Positions 27,122 to 36,352 of a stretch of 64,000 bases of DNA are shown one piece after another. This DNA is from GCA-2683135 sp964507445 (GTDB lineage: Bacteria > Planctomycetota > GCA-002687715): the NCBI GenBank assembly GCA_964507445.1, contig CAZDQF010000002.1, positions 310,001 through 374,000 on the forward strand. The letters are read 5' to 3'. How positions within the stretch are numbered: position 1 is the stretch's first letter; the number at the start of each line of letters is the position of its first letter. The translations under genes were made by a program, and so were the position numbers. The notes under the pieces are model-generated. The model ran no database searches. It was not told where the DNA came from and saw only the letters and a list, made by a program, of their open reading frames with translations.

Positions 27122-27580
27122 CTACCCTTCGCTGCTGACCACCTCCCGGAGTCGGAAGAAGAAGTCGTTGGCGAACTTCTGGGCGGCGGCGCCGAGCAGG
27201 CGTTGCCCCACCGCGGCGATGATGCCGGACACCTTGGCGTCGGCGGTCCAGTTCAGGACCGTCCCGTCCGACCCCGGACTCAACTTGATATCGGCGGTGC
27301 CGCTGATGTGCCCCACGGGACTCTTGGCGCTGATCGACATGGAGTAGGAGTCCGGGGCGACGATGTCGGAGATGGCCACCTCCGCGTCGAAGCGACCCTT
27401 GATGGCGCCGACGCCGACGCGGACCGTGGTGGCGTACCGCCGCGCCGCGTCTCCCTCTTCAGGGAGCACCTCGAGGGATTCGCAACCCCGGATGCAGCGG
27501 CGGAGGGTGCCCGGGTCCAGCAACTGATCGAACAACTCGACCGGGCTGCCGTCCAGGTTGGCGGTCCCGTCGAGCTTCAA
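27122..27580 (-). CDS. coxG: CoxG-like carbon monoxide dehydrogenase accessory/SRPBCC protein
   Basis: A 152-residue SRPBCC-fold protein of the CoxG/DUF1857 group, usually encoded beside CO dehydrogenase-type enzymes and implicated in their membrane anchoring or maturation. Read in the minus frame from TTG 27580 (the only start after GGAGCGG at about 6 nt), it gives LKLDGTANLDGSPVELFDQL, with family blocks ADIKLSPGSDGTVLNWTADA and VGQRLLGAAAQKFANDFF. The TTG overlaps the coxM stop as TTGA, so it is translationally coupled. A longer open frame upstream is Arg/Gly-rich noise overlapping coxM. Confidence 0.85.
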   Translation of the reverse strand: MKLDGTANLDGSPVELFDQLLDPGTLRRCIRGCESLEVLPEEGDAARRYATTVRVGVGAIKGRFDAEVAISDIVAPDSYSMSISAKSPVGHISGTADIKLSPGSDGTVLNWTADAKVSGIIAAVGQRLLGAAAQKFANDFFFRLREVVSSEG

Positions 27581-28428
27581 CGACCCGCTCCGGCTCGTGC
27601 GGCCGCAGCCTCCAGGGCGCGACGGGTGAAGACGGCGGCGAGGTGGGTGCGATAGGCGCTGGATGCGTGGACATCGTCGAGGGCGCTGATCCCGTCCGCC
27701 GCGTGCGCTGCCGCCGCCTCCGCTCCCGAGCCGATGGCGGCCTCCACCGCCGTGGCCCGGTACGGGGTGTCCGCGACGCCGGTGATGCCGACGCGGGCGG
27801 AGGTGATGGTCTGACCATCGGTCTCCACCAGGGCCGCCACGCCGCAGAGGGCGAATCCGGAGGCCTGTTGTTCCATCTTCATGTATGCGCCGGTCGCGGC
27901 TCCCTGGGCCGGGATGCGGATGGCGGTCAGGATCTCGTCGTCCTTGGCGGCTGACTCCAGCAGGCCCACGAAGAAGTCCGCCGCGGAGACGGTTCGTTCT
28001 CCTCCCGGGCCCGCCAGGACCATGGCCGCGTCGGCGGCCAGCATGGCCGCGGGCCAGTCGGCGGCGGGGTCCGCGTGGATCACGCTGCCGCCGATGGTCC
28101 CGACGTTTCGCACCTGCACGTCGCCGATCTCCCCGGCGCACTCAGAGAGCATGGCGCAGTGGCCCTGAACCAGATCGGAGTGCTGGACGTCGTCGTGGGT
28201 CGCCGCGGCGCCGATCTGCAGGGTGTCGCCGTCCATCTCGATGGTGCGGATGCCGGGGACCCTGCCCAGGTCCACCACGAAGCCGGGCCGTGCCAGCCGG
28301 AGCTTCATCAGGGGGATGAGGCTGTGCCCGCCGGTGAGGATCTTGGCCTCGTCGCCGTGCTGCTTCAGGAGGGCGATGGCGTCCTCCATGCTGGTCGGTG
28401 CGGCGTAGTCGAATTCAGCCGGAATCAT
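27577..28428 (-). CDS. coxM: CoxM-type FAD-binding subunit of molybdenum hydroxylase
   Basis: The medium, FAD-binding subunit of a xanthine oxidase-family enzyme, 283 residues. The ATG at 28428 follows GGAGG with 7 nt spacing and gives MIPAEFDYAAPTSMEDAIAL, the usual start. FAD contacts are seen in LTGGHSLIPLMKLRLARP and in NVGTIGGSVIHADPAADWPA. It passes electrons from the FeS subunit to FAD and then to an acceptor. Its start overlaps the coxL stop (TGATG) and its stop overlaps the coxG start. Confidence 0.94.
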   Translation of the reverse strand: MIPAEFDYAAPTSMEDAIALLKQHGDEAKILTGGHSLIPLMKLRLARPGFVVDLGRVPGIRTIEMDGDTLQIGAAATHDDVQHSDLVQGHCAMLSECAGEIGDVQVRNVGTIGGSVIHADPAADWPAAMLAADAAMVLAGPGGERTVSAADFFVGLLESAAKDDEILTAIRIPAQGAATGAYMKMEQQASGFALCGVAALVETDGQTITSARVGITGVADTPYRATAVEAAIGSGAEAAAAHAADGISALDDVHASSAYRTHLAAVFTRRALEAAAARAGAGR

Positions 28429-30746
28429 CAGTTCGCCTCCTGGATCGCCTGCCACACGCGGTGGGGGGTCAACGGCATGTCGATGTGCTTGACGCCGAGA
28501 GGTCTGAGGGCGTCGCACACGGCGTTTACGACGGACGGGGTCGAGCCGATGGTCCCCGCCTCGCCCACGCCCTTGGCCCCCAGCGGGTTCACGGGGGTGG
28601 GGGTCTCCGTCCGATAAGTCTCGAACGATGGGATCTGGAACGCCTTCGGCACGGCGTAGTCCATGAGCGATCCCGTGCTCAGGTTGCCGTCGTCGTCGTA
28701 GACGACCCGCTCGAACAGCGCCTGTCCCATGCCCTGGGCGATGCCGCCGTGGACCTGACCGTCCACCAGCATGGGGTTGATGACCTTGCCGCAGTCGTCA
28801 ACGGCGACGTAGCGGAGGAACTCGATGACGCCGGTCTCCGGGTCCACCTCCACCACGCAGATGTGGGTGCCGAACGGGAACGTGAAGTTCTCCGGCTCGT
28901 AGAACGCGGTGGCCTTGAGGCCGGGCTCCGTGTCCGGGGGCAGGTCGGCGGCGCCGTGAGCGGCGAACGCCACCTCCCCGAACGCCAGCGACTTGTCGGG
29001 TCCCGTGAAGGTCCCTCCCTCGAAGGTCACCTGATCCGTCTCGCAGCCCATGAGGTGGGCGGCGAAGCGGGTGGCCTTGGCGATCACCTGATCCAGGGCC
29101 TTCCACAGGGCGGTGCCGCCGACCGCCGTGCCGCGGCTGCCGAAGGTGCCGACGCCGTACTGCACCACGGCGGTGTCGCCGTGCACGACCTCGACCTTGT
29201 CGATGTCGCAGCCCAGGCGCTCCGCGCCGATCTGGGCGAAGGAGGTCTCCTGACCCTGGCCGTGAGGGGATGTCCCCACGATGAGCGAGGCGGACCCGTC
29301 CGGATGTACCCGAACGGTGGCGGACTCCCAGCCGAAGCCTCCGCAGGGCATCCCCTTGCTGGGGCCGAGGGCGCAGATCTCGACGTAGCTGGACACCCCG
29401 ATGCCGATGTACCGGCCGTTGGCCCGAGCCTCCGCCTGTTCGCGGCGCAGGGCCTCGTAGTCGCTGACCTCCAGGGCCTTGTCGAGGGTCTTCATGTAGT
29501 CGCCGCTGTCGTAGCTGAGCCCGGTGGCCGTCTCGTATGGGAACGTGTCCGGGAAGTTCCGTCGGCGCACGTCCATGGGGTCCATGTCGAGCTCGGCGGC
29601 CACGCGGTCGACGCAGCGTTCGATCACGAAGGTGGCCTCGGGGCGACCGGCGCCACGGTAGGCGTCCGTGGACATGGCGTTGGTGAACGCCCCCTTCACG
29701 GTGATGGTGATGTGGGGGATGGCGTAGGACCCGGAGAGCATGAGCCCGGTGATGGCCGGCATGGCCGGGGTGAGGAGGTGGTGGTAGGCGCCCAGGTCTG
29801 CGGTCACCTCGTAGTAGAGGCCGTAGATCTTGCCGTCGTTACCCACCGCCAGCTGGATCTCGCCGACCTGGCCGCGCCCGTGGATGGTGCCCAGGAAGTT
29901 CTCGCTACGGCGCTCGATCCACTTCACCGGCACCTTGCATTGCGCCGCCAGGAACGCCATCAGGGCCTCTTCCCGGTAGACGTTCAGCTTGCTGCCGAAC
30001 CCACCACCCACGTCCGGGGCGATGACCCGCAGTCGGGTCTCAGGGACTCCCAGCATCCCCGCGGTGAACGTGCGCACCAGGTGGGGGATCTGGGTGGAGG
30101 TCCACAGGGTGTACTCGTCGGTCCCGGCGTCGTGGCGGCCGATGACGCCGCGGGGCTCGATGGCGATGGGCGCCAGCCGCTGGTTCACGAGGGGCTGGGA
30201 GACCACGCGGTCGGCCTTTGCCTTCGCCTGTTCCCAGGTCAGCTCGCCGCCGTCCAGGCTCCAGTCGAACGCGAGGTTGCTGCTCAGGTCATCGTGGATC
30301 CGCGGCGCGTCCGCATCCAGGGACCTCTCCGGGTCCACGGCGGCATCCAGCGGCTCCCAGTCGATCTCGATCGCCTCGAGGGCGTCCAGGGCCTGTTCCC
30401 GGGTGGCGGCCACCACCGCCGCCACGGGTTCGCCGACGAAGCGGACCTTCTTCTCTGCCAGCACCGGGCACTTGGGAGACTCCACCGTCTCCGGGATGGT
30501 CGCGGCGCGGGGGACCCCACCGATGTGCTCCGTGTCTTCGCCGGAGAACACGCCCACCACCCCGGGCATGGCGCGGGCGGCGGCCAGGTCATAGCCGTTG
30601 ATGCGTGCGTGGGCGAAGGGAGAGCGGAGGATCGCGCAGTGGTGCAGGTTGGGGAGATCCACGTCGTCCACGTAGGTGCCGAGACCGCGGATGAACCTCC
30701 GGTCTTCCTTACGGGCTACCGCCTTGCCGATGAAGCCGCCGCTCAT
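28428..30746 (-). CDS. coxL: CoxL-like large molybdopterin subunit, form II type
   Basis: The molybdenum-pterin catalytic subunit, 772 residues. ATG 30746 follows GGAGGTG and gives MSGGFIGKAVARKEDRRFIRG; the 60-residue upstream open frame overlaps coxS and is rejected. Substrate-pocket motif AYRGAGRPE is the form II (BMS) signature, not the AYXCSFR of true form I CO dehydrogenase. GGFGSKLNVYREEAL and a C-terminal GVGEAGTIGS (active-site Glu) complete the pattern. Form II enzymes oxidise diverse or unknown substrates, so naming it CO dehydrogenase is not safe. Overlaps with coxS (ATGA) and coxM show a single operon. Confidence 0.93.
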   Translation of the reverse strand: MSGGFIGKAVARKEDRRFIRGLGTYVDDVDLPNLHHCAILRSPFAHARINGYDLAAARAMPGVVGVFSGEDTEHIGGVPRAATIPETVESPKCPVLAEKKVRFVGEPVAAVVAATREQALDALEAIEIDWEPLDAAVDPERSLDADAPRIHDDLSSNLAFDWSLDGGELTWEQAKAKADRVVSQPLVNQRLAPIAIEPRGVIGRHDAGTDEYTLWTSTQIPHLVRTFTAGMLGVPETRLRVIAPDVGGGFGSKLNVYREEALMAFLAAQCKVPVKWIERRSENFLGTIHGRGQVGEIQLAVGNDGKIYGLYYEVTADLGAYHHLLTPAMPAITGLMLSGSYAIPHITITVKGAFTNAMSTDAYRGAGRPEATFVIERCVDRVAAELDMDPMDVRRRNFPDTFPYETATGLSYDSGDYMKTLDKALEVSDYEALRREQAEARANGRYIGIGVSSYVEICALGPSKGMPCGGFGWESATVRVHPDGSASLIVGTSPHGQGQETSFAQIGAERLGCDIDKVEVVHGDTAVVQYGVGTFGSRGTAVGGTALWKALDQVIAKATRFAAHLMGCETDQVTFEGGTFTGPDKSLAFGEVAFAAHGAADLPPDTEPGLKATAFYEPENFTFPFGTHICVVEVDPETGVIEFLRYVAVDDCGKVINPMLVDGQVHGGIAQGMGQALFERVVYDDDGNLSTGSLMDYAVPKAFQIPSFETYRTETPTPVNPLGAKGVGEAGTIGSTPSVVNAVCDALRPLGVKHIDMPLTPHRVWQAIQEAN

Positions 30747-31216
30747 GACGCACCTCCCGTCATCCGTTCTGCGGCGCTGAGGACGGCACCCACGATGTTC
30801 TGGTATCCGGTGCAACGGCAGAGGTTCCCCTCCAGGGCGCGTCGCACGCTCGGGTCGTCCTTGGCCATGCCGCGGTCGATCACATCCACCGCGGTCATGA
30901 TCATGCCGGTGGTGCAGTAGCCGCACTGCAGGCCGTGCTTCTCCCGGAACGCCGCCTGGACCGCGTGGAGCTCGCCGTCCTGCTCCAGGCCTTCCACCGT
31001 CGTCACTTCCTGGCCGTCACACTGCACCGCCAGCCTGGTGCAGGACTTGACGGCCTTGCCGTCCACCAGGACGGTGCATGCACCGCAGAGGGACGTCTCG
31101 CATCCGACGTGGGTGCCGGTGAGATCGAGCTCGTCGCGGAGCAGGTGGCAGAGGAGCGTGCGCGGCTCCACGTCCGCGGTGTGTTCCGTCCCGTTGACGC
31201 GCAGTGTGATGTCCAT
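30743..31216 (-). CDS. coxS: CoxS-type [2Fe-2S] subunit of molybdenum hydroxylase
   Basis: The small iron-sulfur subunit, 157 residues. An N-terminal plant-type ferredoxin domain has Cys ligands in CETSLCGACTVLVDGKAVKSC. A C-terminal four-helix domain has the second cluster in LQCGYCTTGMI and NLCRCTGYQNI. It transfers electrons from the Mo centre in CoxL to FAD in CoxM. It is the first gene of a coxS-coxL-coxM-coxG operon, an order less common than the coxM-coxS-coxL order of classical CO dehydrogenase. Confidence 0.96.
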   Translation of the reverse strand: MDITLRVNGTEHTADVEPRTLLCHLLRDELDLTGTHVGCETSLCGACTVLVDGKAVKSCTRLAVQCDGQEVTTVEGLEQDGELHAVQAAFREKHGLQCGYCTTGMIMTAVDVIDRGMAKDDPSVRRALEGNLCRCTGYQNIVGAVLSAAERMTGGAS

Positions 31217-31336
31217 GGCTTTCCTCGGGTCACTGAAGGTGAATCGGGTCGCCCACTCTACACCGGCGGCAGTCTGCGGTTAACCGCGTCCTCCGAGACG
31301 ACGGCTCATCCGTCCGGTGGGTGCTACGATGGCGTC

Positions 31337-31762
31337 ATGACCCACCCGGTCCTGCTCTATGACGGCTCTTGTGGGTTCTGCCATCGGACCGTCCGGTTCG
31401 TGTTGGATCGGGACCTGGAGGGCCGTTTTCGCTTCGCGCCGCTCCAGGGTCCCCTGGCGGCGGAGACCCTCGGTCGCCACGGCCGCGATCCCGGCCGGCT
31501 GGACACCGTGGTGCTGGTCCTCGATCACGGGGGCCCGGATGAGCGCCTCCTGGTGCGATCCCGCGCGGTGCTGAAGCTCCTGGGCGGCCTGGGATGGCCG
31601 TGGAAGGCCGCCATGGTGCTGTGGCCCATACCGAGCCCCATCACCGACCTCGGCTACCGGCTGGTGGCGGCGGTGCGCTATCGGCTGTTCGGCAAGCTGG
31701 ATGGCTGTCCGTTGCCCTCCGAGGCGCACCGCTCCCGGTTCCTGAGCGCGGACGGCCCCTGA
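31337..31762 (+). CDS. DCC-family thiol-disulfide oxidoreductase (DUF393)
   Basis: A 141-residue thioredoxin-like protein of the DCC family, named after the DxxCxxC motif, seen here as YDGSCGFCHR at residues 8-17. The rest of the family pattern follows: VRFVLDRDLEGRFRFAPLQG, then RSRAVLKLLGGLG, and the C-terminal AVRYRLFGKLDGC. The CFGK-type end is present with Leu in place of Cys. ATG 31337 is chosen for the start since it places DxxCxxC at the N-terminus. It is divergent from coxS. Confidence 0.92.
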   Translation: MTHPVLLYDGSCGFCHRTVRFVLDRDLEGRFRFAPLQGPLAAETLGRHGRDPGRLDTVVLVLDHGGPDERLLVRSRAVLKLLGGLGWPWKAAMVLWPIPSPITDLGYRLVAAVRYRLFGKLDGCPLPSEAHRSRFLSADGP

Positions 31763-31777
31763 TCGGGTGGGGGCATG

Positions 31778-31800
31778 GCGGCGGGCCTGGGACCCGCCGC
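31778..31800. terminator. Terminator-like hairpin between convergent genes
   Basis: A perfect 8-bp stem, GCGGCGGG (31778-31785) with CCCGCCGC (31793-31800), and a 7-nt loop lies between the DCC gene and the convergent secreted-protein gene. There is no U-run, so it may act through the stem alone or simply reduce read-through. Confidence 0.45.
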
Positions 31801-31817
31801 TGGGAGCAGGGCCTGGG

Positions 31818-33989
31818 TCAGTTGACCGTGATGGTGTTGCCCGGGCTCAGGGTGATGCTGCTGAACCCGCCCACGCTGCCGCTGCTGTTGTGCTCATAGA
31901 CGGCGTCGCTGGCGCCGTAGAGCAGCGAGCTGCCTACCGCGGATGACCACACCACGGCGTTGCCGGTGGCGTTGTTCCCAGGGCTGAACCCCACCAGGGA
32001 GGCGGTGCCCCAGGAGCTGGAAACGGAGTGATTGCCGATGGTGACGTCGCCCGAGGCGGCAAAGACCACGTCGAAGGTGGCGGTGTTGGTGCTGCCCCAC
32101 TCCGGGACGTTCATGAACTGGATGGTCAGGTCGCTGCCGTTGGAGACGGACTGGACCGTGCCTCCGGAGGTGGGGTCCAGATCCGACCAGTGGCCGGCCA
32201 CGCGCGGCATCTCGCTGAGGAAGGCGGCGGTGGTGGCGGCGAAGCTGGTGGCGCCGGCGTTCATGGAGACGGATCCGTTGGAGTTGATGAACACATCCGA
32301 GTAGGTCACGCCGTAGAGCGAGACCGACGCGATGCAGTCGTGAAGCCCGCCGCTGCCCAGGCTCACCAGGATCGCGTCATCATCGCCGATGGTGTGGGTG
32401 ATGGTGGTCGGTGTGCAGGCGACGACGTCCAACTCCACCGCGGCGCTGACATGGAAGCCGATAGCGGAGGAGGTGTCGGTCACCGCCATCTGGGCGGTCA
32501 GGTCCAGGGGCACGGGCGGAGCCGTGAACGGGATCGAGCTGCTGGTGGTGGGTTGCCAGTTCCACAGCTGCGACATGGGCTGGGACAGGTCCAGGTTGAC
32601 GATCTGACCGCCGGGGAAAGCGGTGCCGGAGCCGCTCGCCGGGTGGGCGTCGCCGCTCTGAACGAAGATGTCCTGGAGGCTCCCCGCCGTGGTCACGTCG
32701 CTGCTGAAGTTGATGCTGGCGTTGCCGCCGAAGTTGAGGGTCTTCCGGATCGGCCCCACGAGGCCGTTGTTGGTGAGCCCGTCGATGTCCGCCGAGGCCG
32801 CAGGCTGGTTGACCATGAAGTCCGGTTGCGCGGGCGGCGGCGCCGCCGGGAATGTGAACGTCTGGTTGTTCTTGTAGTGGGTGACGGTGATGTCGCCCGG
32901 GTGGGTGTCGGACTCGAACACGAAGGTGTGGGAGGAGCCCCAGCGGAGGGCGGCGCCGTCCGGGCTGGTGGCGAAGTTGTCCGGGGAGGTCCAGGTGACC
33001 GCGCCCGAGGTCGCGGCGCCGACCCAGTCCGCGGACTGGAACTGCTCACCGCTGTGATAGTCGGCGTCGAAGAACTGGAGATTGGAGACCGTGGCTCCCG
33101 CCGGCATGGCGACGGAGATCTGACCGGCGGCCAGGTCCGAGTTGTAGTTGTGCAGGGCCAGGACGTAGCGGTTCATGCCGCCGCCGAGGTTGATGATGTT
33201 GGCCCCCAGGTAGAAGCGACCGTCGCCGGCCACGTCGTGGTGGACGACCGTCACACCGGGGTCGATGGTGGGCCATCCCATGATCGCCGGTTCCTGAGGC
33301 GTCGTCGTACCCACCAGGGAGAGTTGCCCGTCGCTGGTGGCCTGGGCCTCCCGGTAGGATGCGTTGTTGAGCTGGTTGCCGGCTGCGGCGTCGTCCTTGG
33401 TCACGTAGTGGCCCTCGATGAGGAACCGTGTGCCTGCGGGCTGGCTCTCCACCAGGGAGCTGGGTGCGCGCAGGCGCGCGCTGGTGGCGTCGACGATGTT
33501 GGCGCCGTAGGTGGGGGGATAGGGGAACACCCCGGTCGAGGCGTTGACCTCGTTGCGTGGACCGAGGTTGCTCTGCTGCCCGTTCAGCCCCGCCGTGTAG
33601 GGGTCGGAGCACCCGACACCGAGGGCGTTGAAGTTGGGGTGGGGGGTGCAGGAACCGCAGAGGTTCAATTGCAACGCTCCGAAGCCGTGCTTCAGCCACG
33701 CCATGCCCACCTGACGGAACACGCCGTCGCGGATGCGATAGAGCTGCTGCGCGATGACCGGATGGTCATTGTTGTTGGCGAACCAGTTGAGGGGGGTGGT
33801 GCCGATGTTGCAGCAGTTGGTCCCCACGGCGTACGCGTGATACCCGTTGGCCGGGCCGTAGTTGTTGAGCTCCGGCAGGTCGATGACGATGACATCCGGA
33901 CCGGCGCCGCCCGGGGGTGTCTGTGCGGGCATGATCAAGCAGGTGGCCAGGATGATGGCGAACGATACGGGCAGTCGTTGGTGGAACAC
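31818..33989 (-). CDS. Large secreted protein with C-terminal NIDO-like module, paralogue A
   Basis: A 723-residue secreted protein of unknown role. GTG 33989 follows CGGAG with 6 nt spacing and begins a signal peptide (ending near CLIMPAQ). The N-terminal 400 residues form a domain with IDLPELNNYGPANGYHAYAVG, several Cys pairs (GTNCCNIG, LCGSC) and LGPRNEVNASTG. A middle domain starts at FMVNQPAASADIDGLTNNG. The C-terminal 200 residues begin at TIGDDDAILVSLG and include FINSNGSVSMNAG, MPRVAGHWSDLDPTSGG, PEWGS, LVGFSPGN and end in ITVN. The same C-terminal module occurs in three more proteins here (34196, 50738 and 52950). Paralogue B follows upstream on the same strand. Confidence 0.8.
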   Translation of the reverse strand: MFHQRLPVSFAIILATCLIMPAQTPPGGAGPDVIVIDLPELNNYGPANGYHAYAVGTNCCNIGTTPLNWFANNNDHPVIAQQLYRIRDGVFRQVGMAWLKHGFGALQLNLCGSCTPHPNFNALGVGCSDPYTAGLNGQQSNLGPRNEVNASTGVFPYPPTYGANIVDATSARLRAPSSLVESQPAGTRFLIEGHYVTKDDAAAGNQLNNASYREAQATSDGQLSLVGTTTPQEPAIMGWPTIDPGVTVVHHDVAGDGRFYLGANIINLGGGMNRYVLALHNYNSDLAAGQISVAMPAGATVSNLQFFDADYHSGEQFQSADWVGAATSGAVTWTSPDNFATSPDGAALRWGSSHTFVFESDTHPGDITVTHYKNNQTFTFPAAPPPAQPDFMVNQPAASADIDGLTNNGLVGPIRKTLNFGGNASINFSSDVTTAGSLQDIFVQSGDAHPASGSGTAFPGGQIVNLDLSQPMSQLWNWQPTTSSSIPFTAPPVPLDLTAQMAVTDTSSAIGFHVSAAVELDVVACTPTTITHTIGDDDAILVSLGSGGLHDCIASVSLYGVTYSDVFINSNGSVSMNAGATSFAATTAAFLSEMPRVAGHWSDLDPTSGGTVQSVSNGSDLTIQFMNVPEWGSTNTATFDVVFAASGDVTIGNHSVSSSWGTASLVGFSPGNNATGNAVVWSSAVGSSLLYGASDAVYEHNSSGSVGGFSSITLSPGNTITVN

Positions 33990-34145
33990 AGCGAACTCCG
34001 AAGATGATCCGGGGGGACTCAGGGGCTCGGCGGTCTGTCCTGCCGTCCGATGTGGGGACAGGCCGATGTCAGGCGCCGATCTGCTTCATTGTGGCAGCAG
34101 CCATCAGAGCTGAACAGGGGGCATAGGCGCCTCCATCAACGAGAA

Positions 34146-34175
34146 CGGGGCCCGAATTCTCAGATTCGGGCCCCG
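34146..34175. terminator. Strong hairpin downstream of paralogue B
   Basis: A perfect 12-bp stem (CGGGGCCCGAAT at 34146-34157 pairs with 34164-34175) with a 6-nt loop sits 21 nt past the stop of the secreted protein at 34196. Position and length fit a transcription terminator for that gene; the U-tract is weak. Confidence 0.6.
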
Positions 34176-34195
34176 CGCTCAACCGGTGATCGAGA

Positions 34196-36352
34196 TCAGT
34201 TGACGGTCATGTTGTTGCCGGTGTCCATGGTGATGCTGGTGAACCCGGAAGGCGCACCACCGGAGACGTACTCGTACACGGCTTCGTTGGCTGTGAAGCC
34301 CGTGGTGCCGCCGACCAGGCTTGACCAGGCGACCGAGTTGCCGGACGCGTTGCCGCCCGGGCTGAAGCCCACCACCGTGCTCGTGCTCCATCCGCCACCA
34401 GCGGAGTGGTTGCCGATGGTGATGTCGCCGTTGGCGGCGAAGATCACGTCCACGCTGAGCAGGGGGCTGGAGCCCCACTCCGGGATGTTGGCGAACTGGA
34501 CCGACAGACTCCCCGGCGCGGAGACGGACTGGATGGTGCCGCCGGACGTGGGGTCGAGGTCCGACCAGTTGCACGCGACGCGGGGCATCTCGCTCAGGAA
34601 CTCGCTCACGGAGGCGCTGAAGTCGCCCGTGCCCGCGTTGGCGGAGACGGAGCCGTTGGAGTTGATGTGCAGGTCGGTGTAGGTGGTCCCGTAGAGGGCG
34701 ACGTTGGCGATGCAGTCGTGCATGCCGCCGGCGCCGAGGGTGATCACGATGGAGTCGTCGTCACCGAGAGAGTGGGGGACGACGGCGGCGGCGCACGCCA
34801 CCACGTCCGCTTCGATGGCGGCGCTCACGTGGAAGCCGGTGACGCTCGTGGCGTCGGTGACCGCCATCTGCGCGACGACGTCCAGCGGGGCGGCCGGGGC
34901 GGTGAACGGGAACGACCCGTTGGACGTGGGTTGCCAGTTCCAGAGCTGGGTCATGGGCTGGCTCATGTCCAGGTTCACGATCTGGCCGTCAGGCAGCAGG
35001 GTGCCCGCACCGCTCACCGGATGGGCGTTGCCGGTCTGATAGAAGATGTCCTGCAGGCTGCCGCCCGCGGACACGTTGCTGCTGTAGTTGACCGTCGCCG
35101 TGTCACCGAAGTTCAGGGTCACCTGGATCGCGCTGGTGAAGCCGTTGTTGGTGAGGCCGTTGGCGTCGAAGGAGGCCGCAGGCTGGTTGGTCATGTAGTC
35201 CGGTTGGGGCGGCGGGGGCGGGCTGCCGAACGTGAAGGTCTGGTTGTTCTTGAAGTGGGTGACCGTGACGTCGCCGGGAGCCATATCGGACTCGAATACG
35301 AACGTATGGCAGGAGCCCCACCGGAGGGCGGCGCCGTTGGCGTTGGCGGCGAAGGTGTCAGGAGATGACCAGCTGACCGCGCCGCCGCCGAAGCTGCCGT
35401 TCCAGTCCGTTGACCCGTACAGCTCACCGCTGTGGTAGTCCGCGTCGATGAACTGCAGGTTCGTGACGGTGGCGCCGCTGGGCATGGCGATGGAGATGCC
35501 GCTCGCCGCGAGGTCTGAGTTCAGGTTGTGCAGCGCCATGACGTAGCGATTCACGCCGCCGCCCACGTTAATGACGTTGGTGCCGAGGTAGAAGCGCCCG
35601 TCGTTGGGCACGTCATAGGTGACCACGGTCACGCCGGGATCGACGTTGGGCCACGCCATGATGGCGGGCTCCTGCTGGATGGTCGCGCCATTGAGGTTCA
35701 TGCTGCCGCTGGCGGAGGCGTTCAGCTCGCGGTAGGAGGCGTTGTTGTTGTGGTTGCCCGCCGCCGCGTCGTCTTGGGCCACGTACTGCGCTTCGACGTA
35801 GAAGCGCGCGCTCGCGGGCTGGTTCGCCACCAGGGCGCTGGGGACGCGCAGGCGCGAGCTGGTGGTGTCGGAGATGACCGCCCCGTAGGTGGGGGGATAG
35901 GTGTACACGCCTGTGGCGGCGTTGATCTCATTGCGGGGCCCCAGAGAACCTTGGGACCCGTTACGACCGGCGCTGTATGGATCGGAGCACCCGACGCCCA
36001 AGGCCGTGCCGTTGGGGTGCGGGTTGCAGGGGCTGCAGAGGCTCCCCTGGAGCGCGAAGAACCCGTGCTTCAACCAGGACATGCCCACCTGCTGGAACAC
36101 GCCGTCCCGGATGCGATACATCTGCTGGGAGATGACCGGGTGCTGGTTGGTGCTGGCGATCCACTGCAACGGCACCGTCCCGATGTTGCAGGACGTGGTC
36201 GCCACGGAATAGGCGTGGTGGCCGTTGGCCGGGCCGTAGTTATTGAGGCTGGGAAGCTGGCCGACGATGACGTCGGCGCCATTGCCCTGAGCGGGCGCGA
36301 TGCAACAGAGCGCTGCCATGAGCAGGCCGATAACGAGACTGCGAGATTTCAA
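34196..36352 (-). CDS. Large secreted protein with C-terminal NIDO-like module, paralogue B
   Basis: A 718-residue paralogue of the protein at 31818. I favour TTG 36352 because GGAG lies 7 nt upstream and the signal peptide KSRSLVIGLLMAALCCIAPAQ starts there; ATG 36382 would add 10 residues but has no ribosome site. Domain order is the same: IVGQLPSLNNYGPANGHHAYSVA, Cys pairs, PRNEINAATG; then YMTNQPAASFDANGLTNNG; then the C-terminal module from SLGDDDSIVITLG to the terminal MTVN. Similarity to paralogue A runs end to end, which indicates tandem duplication. The proteins have no catalytic motif I can name. A surface-adhesion or scaffold role is a guess. Confidence 0.8.
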   Translation of the reverse strand: MKSRSLVIGLLMAALCCIAPAQGNGADVIVGQLPSLNNYGPANGHHAYSVATTSCNIGTVPLQWIASTNQHPVISQQMYRIRDGVFQQVGMSWLKHGFFALQGSLCSPCNPHPNGTALGVGCSDPYSAGRNGSQGSLGPRNEINAATGVYTYPPTYGAVISDTTSSRLRVPSALVANQPASARFYVEAQYVAQDDAAAGNHNNNASYRELNASASGSMNLNGATIQQEPAIMAWPNVDPGVTVVTYDVPNDGRFYLGTNVINVGGGVNRYVMALHNLNSDLAASGISIAMPSGATVTNLQFIDADYHSGELYGSTDWNGSFGGGAVSWSSPDTFAANANGAALRWGSCHTFVFESDMAPGDVTVTHFKNNQTFTFGSPPPPPQPDYMTNQPAASFDANGLTNNGFTSAIQVTLNFGDTATVNYSSNVSAGGSLQDIFYQTGNAHPVSGAGTLLPDGQIVNLDMSQPMTQLWNWQPTSNGSFPFTAPAAPLDVVAQMAVTDATSVTGFHVSAAIEADVVACAAAVVPHSLGDDDSIVITLGAGGMHDCIANVALYGTTYTDLHINSNGSVSANAGTGDFSASVSEFLSEMPRVACNWSDLDPTSGGTIQSVSAPGSLSVQFANIPEWGSSPLLSVDVIFAANGDITIGNHSAGGGWSTSTVVGFSPGGNASGNSVAWSSLVGGTTGFTANEAVYEYVSGGAPSGFTSITMDTGNNMTVN

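Noticed and set aside
27122..28141. 339-codon frame including coxG
   Set aside because: Only the last 152 codons resemble CoxG; the upstream part is Arg/Gly-rich antisense-style noise overlapping coxM.
28428..30746. Calling the operon an aerobic CO dehydrogenase
   Set aside because: The active-site loop is AYRGAGR (form II), lacking the form I Cys-bearing motif.
32028..34007. 659-codon open frame antisense to secreted paralogue A
   Set aside because: Shadow of the real minus-strand gene; Gly/Val/Asp-rich without recognisable motifs.
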